Source: an uncultured Collinsella sp.
GTDB taxonomy: Bacteria; Actinomycetota; Coriobacteriia; Coriobacteriales; Coriobacteriaceae
Assembly: GCA_905199225.1 (NCBI GenBank)
Contig: CAJKFS010000003.1
Location: 1-64,000, forward strand
Direction: 5' to 3'
DNA length: 64,000 bases
Made by a program: the position numbers and the translations under genes. Position 1 is the stretch's first letter. Every line of letters begins with the position of its first letter. Below, piece by piece: positions 8,366-15,764 of the stretch. The notes below the pieces were generated by a model that saw only the letters and a list, made by a program, of their open reading frames with translations, was not told the origin of the DNA and searched no databases.

Positions 8366-8432
8366 GTCCCTCACGCCTGTTTTTGCGCTCTAGGTGATTG
8401 GAAGGCCTCCGGTTTCGACCGGGGGCCTTTTT
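8353..8432 (+). promoter_or_regulatory. Trp attenuator: terminator with competing antiterminator
   Basis: Terminator: AGGCCTCCGGT (8403-8413) pairs with ACCGGGGGCCT (8418-8428) around a TTCG-type loop, followed by TTTTT. Antiterminator candidate: CGGTCGA (8353-8359), just after the Trp codons, is exactly complementary to TCGACCG (8415-8421), which covers the terminator loop and the start of its 3' arm. A ribosome at the leader stop codon (8363-8365) would cover 8353-8359 and let the terminator form; one stalled at the Trp codons would leave it free. The pairing is read by eye, not folded. Confidence 0.75.
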
Positions 8433-8509
8433 CTATCTCGAGCCCGATCGCATTCGCATCACGCGCCTCCGCTTTACTCTTGTACTCCCCTTCCGAAAGG
8501 ATTTTCACC

Positions 8510-9082
8510 ATGTCTCAGAACACCACCGCCACCCAGCCCCGCACCGTCCAGACCGCCGATCGCGGCAAACTCGACGTCCGCGCCCTCGTCCTGCTCGCCA
8601 TCCTGCTTGCCGCCGGCTTCATCCTCAACTTCACCGTCGGCAAGGCCATCTCGGGCATCTCGGGCGGCATGATCAGCCCCGAGTTCATCATCTCGGCCTT
8701 CTGCCTCACCATCCTGGTCGTGCGCCCCAACATCGGTCAGGCACTCGTCATCGGCCTTATCTCGGCCGCCGTGATCCAGATCACCACCACCTCGCCGTTC
8801 ATCGATTTTGCCGCCGAGGGCATCGCCGCCATGCTCATGGCCGCCATCGTCAACGCCGCCGGCAAGAAGGGCCAGGTTAAGCCCGCTGTCGCTATTGTCG
8901 CCACCTTCGTGACCACCTTTGTCTCGGGCGTTATCTTCATGGTCATCAAGATGGCTATGCTCGGCGTGGTGGGCGAGCTCGCTGCCGCTATGCTACCTGT
9001 CGTCGCCATGACCGCCGTCTTTAACGCCATCCTGGTCGGCGCCCTCTACCTGCCCATCCAGAAGGCCCTCAAGCTCAACTAA
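8510..9082 (+). CDS. ECF transporter substrate-binding (S) component, TrpP-like, probably tryptophan
   Basis: A 190-residue membrane protein with about five to six hydrophobic segments from residue 25 on, and a polar N-terminal tail. Its pattern (SPEFIISAFCLTILVVRPN, ALVIGLISAAVIQITTTSP) resembles the TrpP/YhaG tryptophan-transport family. The leader peptide with three Trp codons just upstream supports tryptophan as substrate. The S component binds substrate and docks on the EcfT-EcfA module encoded at 9972-12462. GAAAGGA lies 8 nt before ATG 8510. Confidence 0.85.
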   Translation: MSQNTTATQPRTVQTADRGKLDVRALVLLAILLAAGFILNFTVGKAISGISGGMISPEFIISAFCLTILVVRPNIGQALVIGLISAAVIQITTTSPFIDFAAEGIAAMLMAAIVNAAGKKGQVKPAVAIVATFVTTFVSGVIFMVIKMAMLGVVGELAAAMLPVVAMTAVFNAILVGALYLPIQKALKLN

Positions 9083-9088
9083 CCCGCT

Positions 9089-9188
9089 CGGCTTTATGAG
9101 CCACCCCATCTTGGCGTTCATTCGTCGCTCGCGCACCCAAGTACGCTTCGCTCCTCTTTCGCGCCAACCTGGGCCCCTCATAAAGCCG
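9089..9188 (-). repeat. structured repeat, copy 1
   Basis: Read on the minus strand: outer arm CGGCTTTATGAG pairs exactly with its complement at the other end. Inside come CCA-gg-TTGGCG, the conserved loop GAAAGAGGAG, a small variable hairpin, CGACG..TGAA, and CGCCAA-ga-TGG, which pairs with the first half. It has the same plan as the copies at 26057-26142 and 36508-36607, with compensatory changes in the stems. It occupies most of the gap between the two S-component genes. Confidence 0.75.
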
Positions 9189-9290
9189 TCTCCGTGCTCC
9201 ATTATTCAAAATTAATCCCCTTTTCGATTTAACCCCTTTCGTGGGGGTCTAGGACACGCTTATCTCAAATCACACCTTAAGGAGAACATC

Positions 9291-9842
9291 ATGGCCACCA
9301 ACACTCAGGCTCGTACCATTTCTGCCAACGCCGCTTCCGACAAGGGTATCCTCGACATTACCTCACTCGTCCTGCTCGCCATCCTGCTTGCCGCCGGCTT
9401 TATCCTCAACATGACCGTCGGCAACGCGCTTGCCGCAACGGGTATCAAGCCGCAGTTCATCATTGCCGCCTACGCCCTGGCCATCGCACTCACGCAGGCG
9501 AGCTTTGCCCAGGCAGCCATCTTTGGCATCCTGTCGGCCGCCGTCATCCAGATCACCACGTCAATCCCCGGCCTCAACTTTGTGACCGAGCTTGCCGGCG
9601 CGCTGACGATGGCGGCGCTCGTTAAGTCCAACATCGGCGGCAGCAAGCTCAACCCCTTCATCGCCGGCCTGCTCACTACCTTGGTCTCGGGCGCCCTCTT
9701 CGCCGTCCTGGGCACCGTCATCATGGGTGCCGCGCTGCCCACGGCACTCGCCAAGGTGCCCATCGTGCTCGGCACCGCCGTCTTCAACGCCGTCGTGGTC
9801 CAGGCCCTCTTCTTCCCCCTGCGCAAGGTGCTCAACAAATAG
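9291..9842 (+). CDS. second TrpP-like ECF S component
   Basis: A 183-residue paralogue of the S component at 8510-9082: both share LVLLAILLAAGFILN near residues 30-45, SAAVIQITT, and the same spacing of hydrophobic segments. Substrate probably tryptophan or a related indole or aromatic compound, but it differs enough that it could bind something else. AAGGAG lies 6 nt before the ATG. It presumably shares the EcfA-EcfT module downstream. A 17-bp-arm palindrome (9910-9953) separates it from ecfA. Confidence 0.82.
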   Translation: MATNTQARTISANAASDKGILDITSLVLLAILLAAGFILNMTVGNALAATGIKPQFIIAAYALAIALTQASFAQAAIFGILSAAVIQITTSIPGLNFVTELAGALTMAALVKSNIGGSKLNPFIAGLLTTLVSGALFAVLGTVIMGAALPTALAKVPIVLGTAVFNAVVVQALFFPLRKVLNK

Positions 9843-9909
9843 CCTAATATTATGGACAGGCCGCGCGCTAGCGGCCCCATCAACAAAGACTGTCCCAAAC
9901 AGCTAGCTT

Positions 9910-9953
9910 TTGGGGACGTTCTTAAACGACTAGTGATTTAAGAACGTCCCCAA
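9910..9953. repeat. REP-like palindrome (17-nt perfect arms)
   Basis: TTGGGGACGTTCTTAAA at 9910-9926 and its exact reverse complement at 9937-9953 enclose a 10-nt loop with CTAG. It lies between the second S component and ecfA, and ends 18 nt before the ecfA start. No T run follows, so it is more like a dispersed palindromic repeat than a terminator, though it could reduce read-through. Confidence 0.6.
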
Positions 9954-9971
9954 TGACTATGAAAGGTATCC

Positions 9972-11723
9972 ATGAAAACGATCATCAACGTCGACGATGT
10001 CTCGTTCTCCTATGGCACGCAGACCGAGCAGGCGCTTAAGCACATCTCGCTCGACGTGAACAAGGGAGACTTTATCGGCATCATCGGGCCCTCGGGCGCC
10101 GGCAAGTCCACGCTTGCCGCCTGCCTGTCGGGCGCTGTGCCCCACCACTACACCGGCACGTTCTTTGGCTCCGTCATGGTTGACGGCCACGACACCTGTG
10201 AAGTCTCGCTCACCGACGTGTCGCAGATCGTCGGTAGCGTGCTGCAGGACATCGACACGCAGATGGTCGCCTCGGTTGTCGAGGACGAGATGCTCTTTGG
10301 CCTGGAGAACTTTGGCGTCCCCCACGATCAGATTGAACAGCGCGTGAGCGAAACGCTCGAGACCGTCGGTATCAGCGACCTGCGCGATCGCGAGATCGCC
10401 ACCCTCTCGGGCGGACAGAAGCAAAAGGTGGCCATCGCCGCCATCCTCGCCATGCGCCCCCGCGTACTGGTGCTCGACGAGCCCACCGCGGCACTCGACC
10501 CCGCCAGCTCCACGTTGGTCTTCGAGACGCTGCGTGAGGCAAACCGCGCACTTGGAATTACCATCGTCGTCGTTGAGCAAAAGGTCGCCCTGCTCTCGCA
10601 GTACTGCAACCGCGTGTTCGTGCTCAACCATGGCGAAATCGCGCTGCAGGGCGAGCCACACGAGGTCTTCGCGCATACCGACGAGCTCCGTGCCATCGGC
10701 GTCGACTGCCCTCGCGTCACGCGTATCTTCAATAGCCTCGAGGCCGATGGCCTGGTAAGCGGTACCCCTTGCTTGGATGTCGATGAAGCCGAGCGCCTGA
10801 TTTCGGGCATCGTCGACCCCGCACGCGCGGTCAGCAAAGCCCAGGCGCCCGCCGGCTCCCCGCATGCACCGTCGTTGCGCCCTCATGCCAAGGACGCCGA
10901 ACCCGTGCTCACCTTCGACCATGTTGAGTTTGCCTATCCCAATGGCGGCGCCGCCGTACACGACCTCAACCTGACCCTCTATCCCGGCGAGCTCGTGGGC
11001 ATCGTCGGCCAAAACGGTGCCGGCAAGACCACGCTCACCAAGCTGCTCACGGGCCTGCTTAAGCCTGCCTCGGGCAGCGTGCGCGTTACGGGCCTGGACA
11101 CCGCTGCGGTCCCCACGAGCCGCATCGCCCGCGAGGTCGCAACGCTCTTCCAAAACCCCGACCGCCAGATCTGCAAGGATACCGTGCTCGACGAAGTCGC
11201 TTTTGGCCTGGAGCTTGCCGGCATCGACCGCGCCGAGGCCCTGCGTCGTGCCCAGCTCGTCATCGACCGCTTTGGCCTGCCCGCCGACGAGGCGCCTTTC
11301 TCGCTTTCGCGCGGCCAGCGACAAATGGTGGCGCTCGCCTCCGTCGTAGTGGTTGAGCCCAAGATCGTAGTGCTCGACGAGCCCACGAGCGGCCTTGACT
11401 ACCGCGAGTGCATGACCGTCATGGAAACGGTGCGCACCATGGCAGAGCGCGGCTGCGCCGTGATCATGGTCTGCCACGATATGGAAGTCGTTTCCGACTT
11501 TGCCGAGCGCATCGTTGTGATGGCCGACGGCCGTATCCTCGACCGCGGACGCACACACGAGCTGTTCTCGAATATTAAGCTCATGCAGCGTGCCTACGTG
11601 GAGCCGCCCCAGGTCATTGAACTCTCGCGCCGCTTGGCATCCTCCGTCTCCCCCGCTTTTGCGCAGGTGAGCGAGGTTACCGATATCGTTCGCATTACCA
11701 AGGAGATGGTCCGTCGTGGTTAA
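9972..11723 (+). CDS. ECF transporter energy-coupling ATPase, two ABC domains fused (EcfA1-EcfA2)
   Basis: A 583-residue protein with two full ABC ATPases. First half: Walker A GPSGAGKST at 39-47, signature LSGGQKQK near 142, Walker B VLVLDEPTAALDP. Second half from about residue 315: Walker A GQNGAGKTT near 346, signature LSRGQRQM, VVLDEPTSGLDY. It hydrolyses ATP to drive the S and T components on the inner membrane face. Many ECF systems use two separate ATPases; here they are fused. The stop overlaps the GTG of ecfT by 8 nt. Confidence 0.95.
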   Translation: MKTIINVDDVSFSYGTQTEQALKHISLDVNKGDFIGIIGPSGAGKSTLAACLSGAVPHHYTGTFFGSVMVDGHDTCEVSLTDVSQIVGSVLQDIDTQMVASVVEDEMLFGLENFGVPHDQIEQRVSETLETVGISDLRDREIATLSGGQKQKVAIAAILAMRPRVLVLDEPTAALDPASSTLVFETLREANRALGITIVVVEQKVALLSQYCNRVFVLNHGEIALQGEPHEVFAHTDELRAIGVDCPRVTRIFNSLEADGLVSGTPCLDVDEAERLISGIVDPARAVSKAQAPAGSPHAPSLRPHAKDAEPVLTFDHVEFAYPNGGAAVHDLNLTLYPGELVGIVGQNGAGKTTLTKLLTGLLKPASGSVRVTGLDTAAVPTSRIAREVATLFQNPDRQICKDTVLDEVAFGLELAGIDRAEALRRAQLVIDRFGLPADEAPFSLSRGQRQMVALASVVVVEPKIVVLDEPTSGLDYRECMTVMETVRTMAERGCAVIMVCHDMEVVSDFAERIVVMADGRILDRGRTHELFSNIKLMQRAYVEPPQVIELSRRLASSVSPAFAQVSEVTDIVRITKEMVRRG

Positions 11724-12462
11724 CGTCATCGACTATATGCCGGGCGACACGCTGTTGCATCGCCTGAACCCCGTCGTCAAGCTGGGCCTCGCCGCCGCCA
11801 TCATCATCGGCATCTTTTTGTCCGACACCTATGTGGCGCTGTTAGGCTTTTTGGCACTCACCCTTGCGCTGGGCGCCTACGCCGGCGTCGTCAATCGCCT
11901 GTTCTCGCTGCTCAAGCTGCTGATTCCGCTCGCGCTCATCATGCTGGTGCTGCAGTTGGCATTTATGCGCGACGGCAATGTGGTGTGGGGCTTTATCACC
12001 GACACGGGCCTTATCACTGGATCGAAGGCCTGCCTCCGCCTGCTGGGCGTAGCGTTACCACTCATCCTCATGCTCATGGTGACCAAGCTCAACGACCTTG
12101 CCAACGCCTGCGTCGAGGTACTGCACGTACCGTATCGCTACGCCTTCACCTTTACCACGGCACTGCGTTTTGTGCCGGTGTTTGGCCAGGAAATGAACGC
12201 CATCATGGAGGCGCAGACCGCGCGCGGCGTCGAGTACGACACCAAGAACCCCATCAAGAAGCTCAAACTCATGCTGCCGTTGTGCGTGCCGCTGCTTATC
12301 TCGAGCGTGGGCAAGACCGACGCCACCGCGCTTGCCGCCGAGCAGCGCGGCTTTTATCTGCGCACGCGCGCCAGCTCGTACAAGCGCTATCCCATCAAGG
12401 GTCTGGATGTCGCCGTGCTCGCCATCAGCGCCGCCCTCATTGTCCTCGGTTTCCTGTTCTAG
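11716..12462 (+). CDS. ecfT: ECF transporter transmembrane coupling (T) component
   Basis: A 248-residue membrane protein with four to six helices and the two short coupling motifs typical of EcfT, ARG in AQTARGVEY and QRG in AEQRGFY, which dock into the ATPase grooves. GTG start at 11716 inside the end of ecfA (GTGGTTAA), so translation is probably coupled. It completes S1-S2-A1A2-T. A bidirectional terminator follows. Confidence 0.94.
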   Translation: MVNVIDYMPGDTLLHRLNPVVKLGLAAAIIIGIFLSDTYVALLGFLALTLALGAYAGVVNRLFSLLKLLIPLALIMLVLQLAFMRDGNVVWGFITDTGLITGSKACLRLLGVALPLILMLMVTKLNDLANACVEVLHVPYRYAFTFTTALRFVPVFGQEMNAIMEAQTARGVEYDTKNPIKKLKLMLPLCVPLLISSVGKTDATALAAEQRGFYLRTRASSYKRYPIKGLDVAVLAISAALIVLGFLF

Positions 12463-12491
12463 CTCATCGTCAGCACCAACCGCCTAATGCA

Positions 12492-12528
12492 AAAGGCCTC
12501 GGCTCGCACCAAACGAGCCGAGGCCTTT
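12492..12528. terminator. bidirectional terminator between ecfT and the racemase gene
   Basis: Perfect 15-bp stem (12492-12506 with 12514-12528) around a 7-nt loop. AAAG and CTTT ends give short T runs on both strands; the flanking genes converge here. Confidence 0.85.
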
Positions 12529-12549
12529 ACTGTTTCCCCAGATAAAACC

Positions 12550-12580
12550 TACCAAAATTAACCTGTCCCTTTTTGGCAGG
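12550..12580 (-). repeat. REP-like repeat, GGGACAGGTT core
   Basis: On the minus strand: TGCCAAAAAGGGACAGGTT followed by an A/T stretch and TTTTGGTA, so the ends are inverted repeats. Closely similar units lie at 62207-62236 (minus) and 61472-61504 (plus); 28085-28117 and 29300-29330 share the core with different ends. Confidence 0.6.
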
Positions 12581-12587
12581 CCGGAAA

Positions 12588-13334
12588 CTAGAGGCGGTAG
12601 GGGGCGCCGCTGCGGATGATAGATTCGCGCACCAGGACATCCATGGCGTCGAGGGTGATCTCGGGCATCTCTCGGTACTTTTGCAGCACCGAGAGCTCGG
12701 TGCAGGCCAGAATGACGCGGTCGCAGCCGCTACGGGCAAACTCCCACATCACGCGGTCGAACTTATCCATATCGGGCTCACGCCCGGCCTTCACATCATC
12801 GTAGATAAGCGACATCACATCGTTCTGACGTTTCTCGCTGGGATAGACAACCTCAACACCCGCAGCTTTACATTCGCGGCCGTAGACGCCCGCGCCCACG
12901 GTGCCATCGGTTCCCATAATGCCAATCTTGTGCACCGGCTCGGCCGGCATACTCAGGTTGGGGTCGAACTCGCACTCCCCCATCACCGCACCCGCAAGGG
13001 CATAGCGCACCGACTCACGCGGCATGTGGATAATCGGCACCTTCGTAAACGACTGAATCTGGTCGTAGAAGTAGTGCGACGTGTTGCAGGGAATGGCAAT
13101 GTGCGCACAGCCCAGCGACTCGAGTGCCTGGGCACACTCTTTCATGGTCGCCAGCAGCTTGGCATGCTCGCCGGTCTTAATGGCCAACGTGCGGTCGGGC
13201 ATGGTCGACTTGGAGAGCACCACCATGTCGATATGTTCCTGATCGCAGGCAGCAGCCGTATGACGCACCACCTGGTCGTAGTAATACGACGTGGCCTCGG
13301 CGCCCATGCCGCCGATAACTCCCAGCTTTTCCAT
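12588..13334 (-). CDS. aspartate/glutamate racemase family protein, probably aspartate racemase
   Basis: A 248-residue cofactor-independent amino-acid racemase. The N-terminal MEKLGVIGGMG binds substrate phosphate or carboxylate; the catalytic cysteines are in IAIPCNTSHYF (about 83) and VILACTEL (about 197). Start at 13334, because AAGGAGG lies 5 nt upstream; longer frames lack this. The D-Asp-ligase-like gene sits 84 nt upstream on the same strand, so the likely job is to make D-aspartate for the peptidoglycan cross-bridge. Confidence 0.92.
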   Translation of the reverse strand: MEKLGVIGGMGAEATSYYYDQVVRHTAAACDQEHIDMVVLSKSTMPDRTLAIKTGEHAKLLATMKECAQALESLGCAHIAIPCNTSHYFYDQIQSFTKVPIIHMPRESVRYALAGAVMGECEFDPNLSMPAEPVHKIGIMGTDGTVGAGVYGRECKAAGVEVVYPSEKRQNDVMSLIYDDVKAGREPDMDKFDRVMWEFARSGCDRVILACTELSVLQKYREMPEITLDAMDVLVRESIIRSGAPYRL

Positions 13335-13418
13335 CGCCGCCTCCTTGGTGACGCTTGCGCAATTGCGCGTATCATACCCGCGCCCGCCCGATGCAAACCG
13401 GACGGGCGCCGCGCTCAT

Positions 13419-14675
13419 CTACTTGTAATACGTCTTGAACAGCTTAAAGTGGCGCAGCTTGGTGTGCCACATGCGCAGCCAGCGGTTAAAGACAAAGTCG
13501 CCCTTCATAAACGAAGGGTCGGCGCCCTTGCCTTCCTTGTCCAGCCGATGCACCTTAGCGCGCAGCTCGGGATCCTTGACGTACTTGTCGACGACGCCCA
13601 TGGGAACGACCATCCACAGGGCCTCGTCCTGCGCCGTCACAAACTCCGGCTCAAACGGGCGGTTGAACACATACTCGTCCACCACATACTTGGCAACGTT
13701 AAAGCCGCTGTTGGTAACGTAGTAGTTGCTGCGGCCCTGGCGCGTGTTGAAATCGAAGAACTTAAACGAGCCGTCGCGCTCGTCGTACTTTACGTCAAAG
13801 TTGGAATAGCCCACAAAGTGAAGGTCCTCGAGCAACTTGCGCACGCCGCCCATGAGCTCGTCGTTGGGCTCGGTAATGATACAGGCATGGTTGCCGACAC
13901 CGTGGGGCTGATGCTCCTCGAGCAGCACATGGCCCAGGCACATCATGCGGACCTTACCGTTGCGGTCGGAATAGCTGGTGAGCACGCGCATGTACTCGTC
14001 GTTGCCGGGCACGCGATCCTGCAAGATCAGGTCGTCGGTGTAGCCGCTGGCATACGAATCGCGAATGACCTGTTCCAGCTCGGCGCGGTCGGCAATCTCA
14101 TAGGCCTTCTTCTGGCCCTCGAACTCATGCTGCCACCACATGATGCCGTCAGAAGGCTTCAGAATCATCGGGTAAGGAAAATCGATCTGGTCGAGCACTT
14201 CGGCAGGCGCCTCACCCTGGGCATTGAGCATCGCCTTGGTAAAGGTAAACGTGTGCGGATAGGGCACGCCATGCTTCTCGCACAGCTCGTAGAAGATCTC
14301 CTTCTTCTGGCACTGCTCGAGCATGCTGTAGGGCGCGTAGGGAGCGACGATGTTATCCGCCAGCTCATGAGCATCCTTGGCTTGAGCCACGAGAGCGACA
14401 TAGTTGTCGCCACAGCCCACAAGGACAATAGTCTTGTCGGCATGCGCTTGGGCAATGCCGTTGACGGTTTTGAGCATCACGGGCATGGTGTCGATATCCA
14501 CGTTGGGCGTGTAGTCGATAATCTGGCTGCGGTACGCGGGACCCGTCTGGTACTTGCCAAAGACCAGACTCTTGACCTGGTACTCCTCGTAGAAGGCGCG
14601 CGCCACCGAATAGGCGTTGATGTCGCCACCGAGCAGCACGGGAATGAACTCGCGCTCTGTAAATTGCAATGCCAT
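13419..14675 (-). CDS. ATP-grasp D-aspartate ligase-like protein
   Basis: A 418-residue ATP-grasp enzyme. FIPVLLGGDINAYSVARAF opens the N-terminal domain; PMILKPSDG carries the ATP-binding lysine; FDVKYDERDG and DFNTRQGRSN hold the metal-binding acidic/Asn residues. The pattern is like Enterococcus faecium Asl, which attaches D-aspartate to the stem-peptide diamino acid. The co-transcribed racemase would supply D-Asp. A cross-bridge function is inference from this pairing; the ATP-grasp family is certain. GGAAG precedes the ATG. Confidence 0.88.
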   Translation of the reverse strand: MALQFTEREFIPVLLGGDINAYSVARAFYEEYQVKSLVFGKYQTGPAYRSQIIDYTPNVDIDTMPVMLKTVNGIAQAHADKTIVLVGCGDNYVALVAQAKDAHELADNIVAPYAPYSMLEQCQKKEIFYELCEKHGVPYPHTFTFTKAMLNAQGEAPAEVLDQIDFPYPMILKPSDGIMWWQHEFEGQKKAYEIADRAELEQVIRDSYASGYTDDLILQDRVPGNDEYMRVLTSYSDRNGKVRMMCLGHVLLEEHQPHGVGNHACIITEPNDELMGGVRKLLEDLHFVGYSNFDVKYDERDGSFKFFDFNTRQGRSNYYVTNSGFNVAKYVVDEYVFNRPFEPEFVTAQDEALWMVVPMGVVDKYVKDPELRAKVHRLDKEGKGADPSFMKGDFVFNRWLRMWHTKLRHFKLFKTYYK

Positions 14676-14897
14676 GGAAACTTCCTATCATGAACTGCCC
14701 ACACAACGGGCGGTCTTTGCGCAACTGATTTATTCTAGCGTGCCAAGCCGCCGGCGCCCAAAGCTCCACCGTATCTATGGCAATCGACGCAATCGTCCAG
14801 CACGAAGGCGGCGCTCACCGTTGTATGACAATGGGCAATGAACCTACCGTTGTTGTAGGATTCAGCGTATTGACATCCTCGAGCGAAAGGCGCACAC

Positions 14898-15530
14898 GTG
14901 CCCCAAGACCATCCGACCGATAATCCCATCCTCAATGCTGCGAAGCGCGAGCTGGTGGAACGCGCGAAAGCGACCGCTCCCCTGTGCACGGCAAACGACG
15001 CCTACAACGGACCCGCCCGCATCGTCTCGATCAACACGTCGGCACACAAGGGCACACGCAAGTCGCCCGTCGCCGATGGACGCGACACCGTTATAGAGCA
15101 ATTCGGCCTCGCCTCCGACGCACACGCCGGGCATTGGCACCGTCAGGTTTCCTTTTTGGCCGCAGAGTCCATCCAGACGGCGCAGGCTCGCGGACTCGAT
15201 GTGCGCGAGGGTGACTTTGGAGAAAACTTCACCACCCAGGGCATCAATCTACTCTCGCTCCCCTTGGGCACACAGCTCAAGCTTGGAAGCGACGTGCTCG
15301 TCGAAATCAGCCAAATCGGCAAGGTCTGCCACACCCGTTGCGCCATCTACTATCTCGTCGGCGACTGTATCTTTCCCCACGAGGGCATTTTTGGCGTGGT
15401 CCTAAAGGGCGGAGAGGTCCATACCGGCGACGATATCCAGGTAGTCAAACTCGGCGACGGCTCCTGTTCGTTCACCCCCGCCGAGGCCCTCGAAGAGATT
15501 GAGCAGGCTCACCAGAAGGGCACGCTGTAG
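14898..15530 (+). CDS. MOSC domain protein
   Basis: A 210-residue protein; the MOSC core spans about residues 35-190, with GDFGENFTTQGI and the conserved cysteine region KVCHTRCAIYY followed by HEGIFGVVLKGGEV. MOSC proteins bind a sulfur or molybdenum-cofactor ligand through this cysteine and are sulfur carriers or detoxify N-hydroxylated or other substrates. No molybdenum-cofactor gene is visible nearby. GTG start with GAAAGG 7 nt upstream. Confidence 0.88.
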   Translation: MPQDHPTDNPILNAAKRELVERAKATAPLCTANDAYNGPARIVSINTSAHKGTRKSPVADGRDTVIEQFGLASDAHAGHWHRQVSFLAAESIQTAQARGLDVREGDFGENFTTQGINLLSLPLGTQLKLGSDVLVEISQIGKVCHTRCAIYYLVGDCIFPHEGIFGVVLKGGEVHTGDDIQVVKLGDGSCSFTPAEALEEIEQAHQKGTL

Positions 15531-15599
15531 TTATAAAACCCCACGTTGAGATGGCTTTTACAGCCCAAAACTCCTCTCAAACAGGGCTCTGTAACGTTA

Positions 15600-15715
15600 A
15601 AGTTGAACTCTATGGTTTCTCAACAATTCATCATAACTGCAGGTCAAAGCCAAAGCCTCAAGTTCAACTTGACCCTTTGGGACCTTTAAGGTTCAAGTTG
15701 AGGTCGAAAGCAGTA
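15600..15715 (+). promoter_or_regulatory. leader with recurring TTCAACTTGA-type dyads
   Basis: The gap 15531-15764 has no gene. It holds a perfect 7-1-7 dyad, TCAAGTTCAACTTGA near 15659-15673, and two further related half-sites (AAAGTTGAACTC near 15600, GGTTCAAGTTGAGG near 15690). The outer two can also pair with each other. The dyad resembles MerR/SoxR-type operators, but no MerR gene lies in the window. Confidence 0.35.
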
Positions 15716-15764
15716 GTAGAATACCGTTCGAACCATAACCTACGATTGATTGCAGAGGGACTGG

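Noticed and set aside
8212..8480. A T-box for tryptophan before the ECF operon
   Set aside because: No T-box sequence or specifier stem is visible; the WWW leader ORF with its terminator explains the region better.
9957..11729. A 590-codon open frame on the minus strand opposite the ECF ATPase gene
   Set aside because: It is the antisense shadow of a gene with two complete ABC motif sets; its translation is His/Asp/Gly-rich with no recognisable domain. The same holds for long antisense frames opposite xseA, lysA, pgi and nadE.
15531..15764. A c-di-AMP riboswitch before the cell-wall hydrolase
   Set aside because: This switch often precedes such genes in Actinobacteria, but the conserved blocks I would expect are absent; only short dyads are seen.
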